From LLD-282 sp964395835 (lineage in GTDB: Bacteria > Pseudomonadota > Gammaproteobacteria > Berkiellales > Berkiellaceae): a stretch of DNA of 64,000 nt. Position 1 is the stretch's first letter. Each line of letters begins with the position of its first letter. This document shows, in pieces, positions 1 through 7,238 of the stretch. The notes beneath the pieces are model-generated. The model had not been told where the DNA came from. It saw only the letters and a list, made by a program, of their open reading frames with translations, and did no database searches. The position numbers and the translations under genes are program-made. Where the stretch lies: the NCBI GenBank assembly GCA_964395835.1, contig CAYNBJ010000005.1, positions 1 to 64,000 on the forward strand, written 5' to 3'.

Positions 1-222
1 TTCTTTTGTCTCAACCTCTTGTTCTGCGCTTTGATTGGCATTGAATGACTCTTTTTGAGCAGGTTGCGACGTTGCCATGTCTTGTGTTGTGTCTGTTGTG
101 TTAACAAACATGGAATAAGTGATATATCCCAAAATAGAAACACCTGTAACAGCAATCCCTATCATTCCCACCGGAGTGCTTAAAACTGTTCAAATGAATG
201 TGAACAATGCAGAAATCGTCAT
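1..222 (-). pseudogene. Broken, partial copy of the tandem coiled-coil membrane protein family
   Basis: This is a fourth copy of the family that fills the next 5 kb, cut by the left edge. The start codon is the ATG read on the minus strand at 222-220 and the protein opens MTISALFTFI. Codon 11 is TGA (read from 192-190), where the intact copies have TTA. Beyond the stop the frame continues with the family sequence, including the motif GMIGIAVTGVSILGY and the linker NTTDTTQDMATSQ, so the break is one substitution in an otherwise conserved frame. Its -10 box is also weaker than those of its sisters. Seen in sequence: the stop and the continuing homology. Inferred: a decaying copy. Re-initiation at a downstream ATG is possible, but no ribosome binding site is visible. 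Confidence 0.75.
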
Positions 223-270
223 AATACACATCCTCTTCACATTAAACAATCACTAATATTTACAAGTCTC

Positions 271-299
271 ATTGCATGAAATTTATTCTAAAAAATCAA
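271..299 (-). promoter_or_regulatory. Weakened promoter of the broken copy
   Basis: On the minus strand there is a -35 TTGATT, a 17 bp spacer and a -10 TGCAAT. The aligned position in the next two copies carries a perfect TATAAT, so this one has lost its best -10 bases, in keeping with the nonsense codon in the gene it serves. Confidence 0.4.
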
Positions 300-383
300 T
301 AGACTTCATCGGTACAATCAAGAACACACCAAAACACTTTATCATTATGCAATCCTCATTTTCACTCCCATGCATCATTGCAT

Positions 384-412
384 AAAAAAAGCCTTTCTTT
401 TGCAAGAAAGGC
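384..412 (-). terminator. Intrinsic terminator of the 469-1974 gene
   Basis: Read on the minus strand, a 9 bp perfect stem (GCCTTTCTT with AAGAAAGGC, 4-base loop) is followed by seven T. It lies about 57 bases after the stop codon at 469. The same element recurs after each intact gene of the array. Confidence 0.85.
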
Positions 413-468
413 TCTTAGGCTTTCAATCTGTACTTGCACCGTGTGCATAATGAGATTGTCTTGTATCA

Positions 469-1974
469 TTAGTTCCCTGGCCCTTGCTTGTGCATGCTCG
501 TTTGCACTGTATTGTCGCTTGAGAGACTCGATGTTTCTACTGCCACAGTCTGATTGGGCGAGAATAGCACATGTGTGCTGTTGACCCCTGTGAGTTGAGA
601 TGCGTCTGGCTGGTTTGCTGGCTCGTCTGTTTGTGTTACTGGCTGGACTGTTGATTGAGCTTGTTGATCTCCATTCGAAGCTGCAAGCTTGTCATTAAAC
701 CAAGATAAGGCATCTTCCCATATGGGTTTGAGATTCATCAAGACTGAACATGTGGCTCCATCTATTTTTTCGTCTTCAAGAAGACTGGAGCACTCTTGAT
801 ATAATCGATTGGTTTTTCCGAATAATCCGAGTAGAGATACCTTCCGCTGTGCTAGTTCAGCGTTTTCTTTTTCTAGCGTTTCTAGCTGCAATAGTGCCCC
901 TTTTAGTTCATTATTAAGCTGAACAAACGTGTTTTTGAATTTCGACTTCTGTGTCTCGAGTGTATTATTTTGTTCTGTGAGTGCACTATTTGTTTCTTTC
1001 AAAGTCTTATTCGCAGCCTCAAGCATCTGATAGTCTTCTTGCAATTGAGCTAGAGACTGTTTGTCTGTTGTGGGGTCTGTGAAAAACCATCCGGCTGTCC
1101 ACTCATATGCAAAGCTTGAGATACTGAATAAAAAGCCTCGTGCTGCTTCTATTGTGTCTGTTGTGTCTGTTGTGTTAGCAAACATGGAATAAGTGATATA
1201 TCCCAAAATAGAAACACCTGTAACAGCAATCCCTATCATTCCCACCGGAGTGCTTAAAACTCTTAAAAAAGCTGCGAGATCGGCAGCATAAAAACCAGCA
1301 CTGACAAAAAAAACCTGGGAAAAAAGAAAACAGCTCCAAGAGAATACCATCTCGATAAGGGCTTGATACGAGGCTGGATCTAGGCTTTTTCTGTCTTCAA
1401 GCGTGAAACTCTTTCCTAAACAGTTAAACAATGGCTCGGTTTTCTTGAGCACTTCGGCTAGAGCGTCCAGCCGCGGTGCTAGTTCATCATTTTCTTTTTT
1501 GAGAGATTCGATTTCTTGACATGTCGTTGCTAGTTTTTCTTGTACCTCTGTAACCCTTTGTTCGAGTGTAGAGTTCTCCTGCTCGAGTGCAGCATTTTTT
1601 TCTCCCAAAGTCCTATTCGCATTCTCAAGCATCTGATGCGCTTTTTTCAGTTGAGCTAGCAACTGTTTGTCTGTTGTAGAGTCTGTGAAAAACCATCCGG
1701 CTGTCCACTCATATGCAAAGCTTGAGATACTGAATAAAAAGCCTCGTGATGCTTCTTTTGTCTCAACCTCTTGTTCTGCGCTTTGATTGGCATTGAATGA
1801 CTCTTTTTGAGCAGGTTGCGACGTTGCCATGTCTTGTGTTGTGTCTGTTGTGTTAACAAACATGGAATAAGTGATATATCCCAAAATAGAAACACCTGTA
1901 ACAGCAATCCCTATCATTCCCGCCGGAGTGCTTAAAACTGTTAAAATGGATGTGAGCAATCCGGAAATCGTCAT
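469..1974 (-). CDS. Tandem-array coiled-coil membrane protein, two-module copy (501 aa)
   Basis: I do not recognise the family. Residues about 5-40 form a hydrophobic segment (core GMIGIAVTGVSILGY), then a polar linker (NTTDTTQDMATSQ...), a second hydrophobic block around 77-97 (SISSFAYEWTAGWFFT) and a long heptad-rich coiled coil to about 180. From about residue 215 the whole plan repeats: a hydrophobic stretch, the same GMIGIAVTGVSILGY core, the same SISSFAYEWTAGWFF block, a second coiled coil, then a Q/T/P-rich polar tail. No cleavable signal peptide is evident. The gene has its own promoter and terminator. The paired hydrophobic segments plus coiled coils would suit a membrane-anchored, possibly exported or host-membrane protein, but that is inference with no direct support. 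Confidence 0.85.
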   Translation of the reverse strand: MTISGLLTSILTVLSTPAGMIGIAVTGVSILGYITYSMFVNTTDTTQDMATSQPAQKESFNANQSAEQEVETKEASRGFLFSISSFAYEWTAGWFFTDSTTDKQLLAQLKKAHQMLENANRTLGEKNAALEQENSTLEQRVTEVQEKLATTCQEIESLKKENDELAPRLDALAEVLKKTEPLFNCLGKSFTLEDRKSLDPASYQALIEMVFSWSCFLFSQVFFVSAGFYAADLAAFLRVLSTPVGMIGIAVTGVSILGYITYSMFANTTDTTDTIEAARGFLFSISSFAYEWTAGWFFTDPTTDKQSLAQLQEDYQMLEAANKTLKETNSALTEQNNTLETQKSKFKNTFVQLNNELKGALLQLETLEKENAELAQRKVSLLGLFGKTNRLYQECSSLLEDEKIDGATCSVLMNLKPIWEDALSWFNDKLAASNGDQQAQSTVQPVTQTDEPANQPDASQLTGVNSTHVLFSPNQTVAVETSSLSSDNTVQTSMHKQGPGN

Positions 1975-2016
1975 AATACAAATCGTCTTAGCGTTAAACT
2001 GTGAGTTATACTTCTC

Positions 2017-2044
2017 ATTATATGGAATTTACTATATAAATCAA
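2017..2044 (-). promoter_or_regulatory. Promoter of the 469-1974 gene
   Basis: Minus strand: -35 TTGATT, 16 bp spacer, perfect -10 TATAAT, leading to a start codon about 43 bases downstream. The same promoter sits 1852 bp away in front of the next copy. Confidence 0.75.
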
Positions 2045-2169
2045 TAGGCTTCATCGGTGTAATCAAGAACACACCAAGATACTTTATCATTTCTCTCCGT
2101 TTTGAATAAACGCTTCGCAAGAAAGTCACTTGACGCAATCCTCATTTTCACTCCCATGCATCATTGCAT

Positions 2170-2198
2170 AAAAAAAGCCTTTCTTTTGCAAGAAAGGC
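2170..2198 (-). terminator. Intrinsic terminator of the 2252-3826 gene
   Basis: Same hairpin as at 384-412: 9 bp stem, TTGC/GCAA loop, then seven T on the minus strand, about 54 bases after the stop. Confidence 0.85.
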
Positions 2199-2251
2199 TC
2201 TTAGGCTTTCAATCTGTACTTGCACCGTGTGCATAATGAGATTGTCTTTTA

Positions 2252-3826
2252 TCAGTTGTTCCCTGACCCTGGCTTGTTCTGGATCGCTTCACTTTCTTGC
2301 TTCGGATCGCTGTTGAGGTGCGTTGGTACTTCTTCAGCCTGATTGGGCGAGAATAGCACAGGTGTGCTGTTGACCCCTGTGAGTTGAGATGCGTCTGACT
2401 CACTTACTGGATCGTCTCTCTGGTTTGCTGCCTGGATTGCTGGCTCGTCTGTTTGTGTTACTGGCTGGACTGTTGATTGAGCTTGTTGATCTCCCTTCAA
2501 AGCTGCAAGATCGGCATTAAACAAAGGTAAGGCCTGGCGCCACATGGATAGGATATCCATCAAGACTTGATATGTGGCTGCATCTATTTTTGTTTCTTCA
2601 AGCCTGGGCATCTCTTCTAAAGATTGAAATAATGGCTTGATTTTACTGAGCAATTCTTCTAAAGATTGAAATAATGGCTTGGTTTTCCTGAGCAATCCGA
2701 ATAGAGATGCCTTTCGCTGTGCTAGTTCAGCGTTTTCTTCTTTTAGCGTTTCTAGCTGCAATAGTGCCCCTTTTAGTTTATTATGAGACTGAAGAAGCGT
2801 GTTTTTGAATTTCGACTTCTGTGTCTCGAGTATATTATTTTGTTCTGTGAGCGCACTATTTGTTTCTCTCAAAGTCTTATTCGCATCCTCAGGCATCTGA
2901 TGCTCTTTTTGCAGTTGAGCTAGAGACTGTTTGTCTGTTGTGGAGCCTGTGAAAAACCATCCGGCTGTCCAATCATATGCAAAGCTTGAGATACTGAATA
3001 AAAAGCCTCGTGATGCTTCTGTTGTGTCTGTTGTGTTAGCAAACATGGAATAAGTGATATATCCCAAAATAGAAACACCTGTAACAGCAATCCCTATCAT
3101 TCCCACCGGAGTGCTTAAAACTGTTAAAATTAAAGCTGCGAGATCGGTAGCATTTGCAAAAAGAACGTTTAACAAAAGAAAGAAGCTAAACTTAAGTGCC
3201 GTATTGATAACGGATTGATATAAGGCTGGATTTAGAATTATTCTGTCTTCAAGCGTGAAACTCTCTCCTAAACAGTTAAACAATGGCTCGGTTTTCTTAA
3301 GCACCTCGGCTAGAGCTTCCAGCTGCGGTGCTAGTTCATCATGTCCTTTTTTGAGAGATTTGATTTCTTGACATGTCGTTGCTAGTTTTTCTTGTACCTC
3401 TGTAACCCTTTGTTCGAGTGTAGAGTTCTCCTGCTCGAGTGCAGCATTTTTTTCTCCCAAAGTCCTATTCGCATTCTCAAGCATCTGATGCGCTTTTTTC
3501 AGTTGAGCTAGCAACTGTTTGTCTGTTGTAGAGTCTGTGAAAAACCATCCGGCTGTCCACTCATATGCAAAGCTTGAGATACTGAATAAAAAGCCTCGTG
3601 ATGCTTCTTTTGTCTCAACCTCTTGTTCTGCGCTTTGATTGGCATTGAATGACTCTTTTTGAGCAGGTTGCGACGTTGCCATGTCTTGTGTTGTGTCTGT
3701 TGTGTTAACAAACATGGAATAAGTGATATATCCCAAAATAGAAACACCTGTAACAGCAATCCCTATCATTCCCGCCGGAGTGCTTAAAACTGTTAAAATG
3801 GATGTGAGCAATCCGGAAATCGTCAT
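2252..3826 (-). CDS. Tandem-array coiled-coil membrane protein, two-module copy (524 aa)
   Basis: Sister of the 501-aa protein. Its first about 155 residues are identical to that copy up to QEI(E/K)SLKK. It also carries two modules: hydrophobic core GMIGIAVTGVSILGY, SISSFAY-WTAGWFF block and coiled coil, with the second module starting near residue 225. The second coiled coil contains a short internal duplication (KTKPLFQSLEE / KIKPLFQSLEE). The C-terminal tail (STPVLFSPNQAEEVPTHLNS...) is shared with the 340-aa copy, not with the 501-aa copy, so tails and heads have been reassorted between genes. Function unknown. Independent transcription unit. Confidence 0.85.
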   Translation of the reverse strand: MTISGLLTSILTVLSTPAGMIGIAVTGVSILGYITYSMFVNTTDTTQDMATSQPAQKESFNANQSAEQEVETKEASRGFLFSISSFAYEWTAGWFFTDSTTDKQLLAQLKKAHQMLENANRTLGEKNAALEQENSTLEQRVTEVQEKLATTCQEIKSLKKGHDELAPQLEALAEVLKKTEPLFNCLGESFTLEDRIILNPALYQSVINTALKFSFFLLLNVLFANATDLAALILTVLSTPVGMIGIAVTGVSILGYITYSMFANTTDTTEASRGFLFSISSFAYDWTAGWFFTGSTTDKQSLAQLQKEHQMPEDANKTLRETNSALTEQNNILETQKSKFKNTLLQSHNKLKGALLQLETLKEENAELAQRKASLFGLLRKTKPLFQSLEELLSKIKPLFQSLEEMPRLEETKIDAATYQVLMDILSMWRQALPLFNADLAALKGDQQAQSTVQPVTQTDEPAIQAANQRDDPVSESDASQLTGVNSTPVLFSPNQAEEVPTHLNSDPKQESEAIQNKPGSGNN

Positions 3827-3868
3827 AATACAAATCGTCTTAGCGTTAAACTGTGAGTTATACTTCTC

Positions 3869-3896
3869 ATTATATGGAATTTACTATATAAATCAA
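3869..3896 (-). promoter_or_regulatory. Promoter of the 2252-3826 gene
   Basis: Minus strand: TTGATT, 16 bp spacer, TATAAT. Identical to the promoter at 2017-2044. Confidence 0.75.
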
Positions 3897-4021
3897 TAGG
3901 CTTCATCGGTGTAATCAAGAACACACCAAGATACTTTATCATTTCTCTCCGTTTTGAATAAACGCTTCGCAAGAAAGTCACTTGACGCAATCCTCATTTT
4001 CACTCCCATGCATCATTGCAT

Positions 4022-4050
4022 AAAAAAAGCCTTTCTTTTGCAAGAAAGGC
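4022..4050 (-). terminator. Intrinsic terminator of the 4104-5126 gene
   Basis: Third copy of the 9 bp GCCTTTCTT/AAGAAAGGC hairpin followed by seven T, about 54 bases downstream of the stop codon. Confidence 0.85.
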
Positions 4051-4103
4051 TCTTAGGCTTTCAATCTGTACTTGCACCGTGTGCATAATGAGATTGTCTT
4101 TTA

Positions 4104-5126
4104 TCAGTTGTTCCCTGACCCTGGCTTGTTCTGGATCGCTTCACTTTCTTGCTTCGGATCGCTGTTGAGGTGCGTTGGTACTTCTTCAGCCTGATTGGGC
4201 GAGAATAGCACAGGTGTGCTTTTGTCTTGCTCCTCTGTCTTGGTTGCTGACTTGACTTCGACTGTTAATGGATCTTGAGCTTGAGCTGCGTTTTCGCCGT
4301 TCCCCTCTGTGACTGGAGATGCTGGCGGGGTTCCTGCATTTTCATTTGCGCCATTTACTTCGAGCTCTTCGGTCTTAATTACCACTTTATTGAGCTGCCT
4401 TAATTGATCGAGATACCGCTGAGCAGTAACTGCAATTTCTGGGAGTGTCTCTGTTTTCCCCGCGAGACACTGTAAAAGCTTTTCTAACATGACATACAGT
4501 GCGTCTGATTGGGTAGCCTTTAAGACAGAGACTGCGTCTGATTGCAGATTGCTGACCAGCTCTTCTTGTTGTTTCTCTAGTTCAGCTAGTTCAGCTTTTA
4601 GATCTGTGTTTTCTTTTTTTAGAGATTCGTTTGTTGCTATTAGAGATTTGAATTCATTCTGATAGTTTTCTATGCATGTCTTTGCAGTGCTGTGCAAATC
4701 TAAGTATTTTTTCCTCGCACAGGCGAGCTCACGGTTGAGCGCGCCGTACGTAGACTCAAGAGTATCATGGTCATCCTTAAGCATCCGATGCTCTTTTTGC
4801 AGTTGAGCTAGAGCCTGTTTGTCTGTTGTGGAGTCTGTGAAAAACCATCCGGCTGTCCAATCATATGCAAAGCTTGAGATAGTGAATAAAAAGCCTCGTG
4901 ATGCTTCTTTTGTCTCAACCTCTTGTTCTGCGCTTTGATTGGCATTGAATGACTCTTTTTGAGCAGGTTGCGACGTTGCCATGTCTTGTGTTGTGTCTGT
5001 TGTGTTAACAAACATGGAATAAGTGATATATCCCAAAATAGAAACACCTGTAACAGCAATCCCTATCATTCCCGCTGGAGTGCTTAAAACTGTTAAAATG
5101 GATGTGAACAATGGAGAAATCGTCAT
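4104..5126 (-). CDS. Tandem-array coiled-coil membrane protein, single-module copy (340 aa)
   Basis: The simplest member of the array, with one module only. The N-terminal hydrophobic core, the NTTDTTQDMATSQ linker and the SFAYDWTAGWFFT block are shared with the larger copies. The coiled coil from about residue 100 to 210 is its own (DHDTLESTYGALNREL, LKKENTDLKAELAELEKQQ). The polar tail (SPVTEGNG..., STPVLFSPNQAEE) matches the 524-aa copy at its end. A GAGAG ribosome binding site precedes the ATG. It is the promoter-proximal edge of the array and may be closest to the ancestral one-module form. Role unknown. Confidence 0.85.
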   Translation of the reverse strand: MTISPLFTSILTVLSTPAGMIGIAVTGVSILGYITYSMFVNTTDTTQDMATSQPAQKESFNANQSAEQEVETKEASRGFLFTISSFAYDWTAGWFFTDSTTDKQALAQLQKEHRMLKDDHDTLESTYGALNRELACARKKYLDLHSTAKTCIENYQNEFKSLIATNESLKKENTDLKAELAELEKQQEELVSNLQSDAVSVLKATQSDALYVMLEKLLQCLAGKTETLPEIAVTAQRYLDQLRQLNKVVIKTEELEVNGANENAGTPPASPVTEGNGENAAQAQDPLTVEVKSATKTEEQDKSTPVLFSPNQAEEVPTHLNSDPKQESEAIQNKPGSGNN

Positions 5127-5170
5127 AATAAAACTCTCTTTATGTTATGGATTATGTACTTATACCTGCC

Positions 5171-5199
5171 ATTGTACTTAGTTTTTGTCTCATAATCAA
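5171..5199 (-). promoter_or_regulatory. Promoter of the 4104-5126 gene
   Basis: Minus strand: -35 TTGATT, 17 bp spacer, -10 TACAAT, about 45 bases before the ATG. The -35 is the same as in the other copies while the -10 and leader differ. Confidence 0.65.
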
Positions 5200-5519
5200 T
5201 AAGATAGGTCATTTGTTGAGTATTTAGTTACATAACAAAGGTCCATTGAGGTTTCTCGAAATCGGCCTGAAATATCTGCTCATTTCCATGCGAAAAATCA
5301 ATCCGTACTTTTAAATAAAAATTTGTCTTTTTTGAGCGCGCTGATTCAACGCAGAGCAGTATGATTCTGATGCAACCACGCTATTATATGTTTTTCCGGC
5401 CGTGGTCTGAACTTCAAGATAAGGGATTTGCAATCAATGATTTTTGCAAATCAGGCTATTGAACTGTGAAGGAATTTATGAACGCCACTAACTCAGCGGT
5501 AGAGTCTGTTCTTAGCTTA
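5200..5519. other. Intergenic stretch between the array and sspA
   Basis: No open frame with protein character and no complete RNA gene was found here. The stretch around 5480-5505 (TAACTCAGCGGTAGAGT) resembles the D-arm of a tRNA, but no anticodon or T-arm follows. Confidence 0.5.
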
Positions 5520-5528
5520 TGCTAAAAT
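5520..5528 (+). promoter_or_regulatory. Possible extended -10 promoter for sspA
   Basis: TGCTAAAAT gives an extended -10 (TG-N-TAAAAT) about 40 bases before the chosen sspA start. No good -35 is seen at 17 bp, so this is tentative. Confidence 0.35.
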
Positions 5529-5568
5529 TCTCTCTTATGTATGATTGCTGTTACGGAAATCTCAATAT

Positions 5569-6195
5569 ATGTCATCCTCTCTCTCTAAAAGAAACTCAAT
5601 GGTGCTCTATACTACAGAAAATGATATTTGGAGCCATAGAGTTCGAATCGTTCTGGCTGAAAAAGGCGTCTCCTATGAGCAAGCCTCTATTAAAATTTCA
5701 TCTCCTCCTGCTGAGCTTATTGAAATAAACCCCTCTTTGACCTTACCGACGCTCGTTGATCGAGAATTAGTGCTTTATGGGTCTGAAATTATTATGGAAT
5801 ATCTTGATGAGCGCTATCCATTTCCATCTTTAATGCCGATTTACCCCGTTGCAAAAGCAAGATGTAGAATGATGATGCACAGAATTAATAGCGACTGGTA
5901 TTGCCTTTTAGACAAACTAGAAGCAGGTGATGTCAGTGCGAAAAAAGAACTGTTAGAATCTTTATTATCTATTTCATCAATGCTAGATGAGCCTCCATTC
6001 TTTATGACAGATGAATTCACATTGGTCGATTGTTGTGTCATTCCCCTATTTATTCGTTTAAAATCTTGGGGCTGTGTCATACCTCCTCAGGCAACTGGGC
6101 TATGGGGATATATCAAAAAAGTGATGAAAAGAGAAAGTGTCTTACAAAGTCTAAGTGCTCAAGAGAAAACATGGCTTCATGATTTGGTAGGGTAA
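5569..6195 (+). CDS. sspA: Stringent starvation protein A (RNA polymerase-associated, GST-like)
   Basis: SspA is a glutathione-S-transferase-fold protein that binds RNA polymerase and helps cells survive starvation and acid. The family hallmarks are clear: SHRVRIVLAEKGVSYE near the N-terminus, LPTLVDRELVLYGSEIIMEYLDER, and the proline-rich PSLMPIYPVAKARCR loop. The start at 5569 (MSSSLSKRNSM) gives the same short leader as Escherichia coli SspA (MAVAANKRSVM). A TTG 24 bases upstream would add an extension not seen in the family. sspB follows after 4 bases, the usual two-gene operon. Length 208 aa is typical. Confidence 0.93.
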   Translation: MSSSLSKRNSMVLYTTENDIWSHRVRIVLAEKGVSYEQASIKISSPPAELIEINPSLTLPTLVDRELVLYGSEIIMEYLDERYPFPSLMPIYPVAKARCRMMMHRINSDWYCLLDKLEAGDVSAKKELLESLLSISSMLDEPPFFMTDEFTLVDCCVIPLFIRLKSWGCVIPPQATGLWGYIKKVMKRESVLQSLSAQEKTWLHDLVG

Positions 6196-6199
6196 GTCT

Positions 6200-6652
6200 A
6201 TGCATACAACCTCTTCTCTTTATTACCCACTGCGTCTTTTTTTAGTGCGATCTTTTTATGAATGGATCGTCAAGAATCAATGGACACCCTTAGTTGTTGT
6301 TGACATACAAAACGATCCTCACTTAGAAGCGCTACGGCCTTACAGCAAAAACCATAAAATTACACTTGACATTGCTGATGATGCTGTCGATGGTCTGTCT
6401 TTTGATGAGGACGGACTCAGAGCAACCTGTTATTTTGACGAGCAACCTCACAATGTCTTTGTACCACTCTCTGCCATTATCTCAATCGCTGCGGCAGAAA
6501 ATGGTCGAGGAGTCGATTTTGATACAGATGAGGAGCAGGAAGATATTGTGTTTTATTTGGAACAGCTCAAAAAAAATCAAAATCCTTCTCCAAAAACAGC
6601 GCATCTCAAAATTATTCGCCACCAACCTACAGAGGTCACAGATGAAAGCTAG
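6200..6652 (+). CDS. sspB: ClpXP adaptor SspB
   Basis: SspB delivers ssrA-tagged proteins stalled on ribosomes to the ClpXP protease. The N-terminal dimer/substrate-binding domain is recognisable (PYLLRAFYEW-like stretch LRLFLVRSFYEWIVKNQWTP, then VPLSAIISIAAAENG). An acidic linker follows (DFDTDEEQEDI), and the ClpX-binding tail appears as LKIIR, equivalent to LRVVK in E. coli. Here about ten extra residues (HQPTEVTDES) follow that motif, which is normally terminal. The gene overlaps the next by 11 bases. Confidence 0.92.
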   Translation: MHTTSSLYYPLRLFLVRSFYEWIVKNQWTPLVVVDIQNDPHLEALRPYSKNHKITLDIADDAVDGLSFDEDGLRATCYFDEQPHNVFVPLSAIISIAAAENGRGVDFDTDEEQEDIVFYLEQLKKNQNPSPKTAHLKIIRHQPTEVTDES

Positions 6653-7238
6653 ATCATGCTGTTGGTTCTTCATATGTGCAGCTGCATCTGTGCATTTGAG
6701 CGGCTGTAATTTGATCTCTCATCCAGAACAAGCGCCTGCTACTTTGCACACGGATCGCCGATCTTCGGCGACCGTCCTGATTGATTCGAAGCTCGAAGTA
6801 GAATGTGCTGAAATACTAAAAAAACACATTTCTCAACCTGAAAACGCACATGTTTATATCAAAATTTTCAATAAATATGTACTGATTTTAGGACAATATC
6901 TCAATCGAGATGAAATTCAAACGATTCAAAGTGCCATTTCATCGATACAGGGTATAAAAAATGTGTATAATGAAATTTCGCTCACTCCGCCAAGTTCATC
7001 GTGGCAGCGTGCAAAAGATCAGTGGATCACTACAAAAATTACAGCTGGGATGATGCTCTCTCCGAAAACAAGTCCTTGGAAGATCCACGTATTAACAGAA
7101 AACGCAGTCGTATATTTCGTCGGTATTGTCACACCTGAAGAGGAAGAGTTCGCTCTATCTATCGCAAAAAGCACTTCAGGTGTGCGCAAAATTGTAAAAT
7201 TATTCGATTATAAATCTTCATCTCCGTCCTCAGCCTGA
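6642..7238 (+). CDS. BON-domain outer-membrane lipoprotein (DolP/YraP-like)
   Basis: A 198-aa lipoprotein: an N-terminal signal peptide ends in the lipobox LSGC, then two BON domains follow (about 45-110 and 125-190), each with the phospholipid-binding family's alternating pattern (HVYIKIFNKYVLILGQY, AVVYFVGIVTPEEEE). DolP-type proteins support outer-membrane integrity. The start chosen (6642) has AGAGG upstream and gives an intact signal peptide. A longer in-frame version would run through sspB. The gene overlaps the end of sspB by 11 bp, and its own 3' end overlaps convergent petC by 31 bp. Confidence 0.85.
   Translation: MKARSCCWFFICAAASVHLSGCNLISHPEQAPATLHTDRRSSATVLIDSKLEVECAEILKKHISQPENAHVYIKIFNKYVLILGQYLNRDEIQTIQSAISSIQGIKNVYNEISLTPPSSSWQRAKDQWITTKITAGMMLSPKTSPWKIHVLTENAVVYFVGIVTPEEEEFALSIAKSTSGVRKIVKLFDYKSSSPSSA

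Larger units (their letters stand above)
1510..2368. repeat. Near-identical direct repeat, left member
   Basis: By eye this block matches 3362-4220 at a constant offset of 1852 bp. It covers the 5' half of the 501-aa gene, its promoter, the upstream gene's terminator and the 3' end of the upstream gene. Divergence begins sharply at both ends. The limits come from visual comparison and could shift by some bases. Confidence 0.8.
3362..4220. repeat. Near-identical direct repeat, right member
   Basis: Partner of 1510-2368, offset 1852 bp. It contains the 5' part of the 524-aa gene, its promoter, a terminator and the last codons of the 340-aa gene. Confidence 0.8.

Noticed and set aside
1656..1907. 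Recurrent 83-codon frames at 1656-1907, 3508-3759 and 4808-5059
   Set aside because: They lie in another frame of the repeated 5' halves of the array genes and recur only because the DNA is duplicated. No ribosome binding site or family match.
384..4050. CRISPR-like regular repeats
   Set aside because: The three repeated hairpins are spaced by whole genes and each is followed by a T-tract on the minus strand. They are terminators.
1..5200. Insertion sequence or transposon as the cause of the repeats
   Set aside because: No transposase, terminal inverted repeats or target duplications. The repeat limits fall inside genes, which fits recombination between gene copies.
5478..5520. tRNA-like stretch with TAACTCAGCGGTAGAGT
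   Set aside because: Only the D-arm pattern is present. No anticodon arm, variable loop, T-arm or acceptor pairing could be built, so it is not called as a tRNA.
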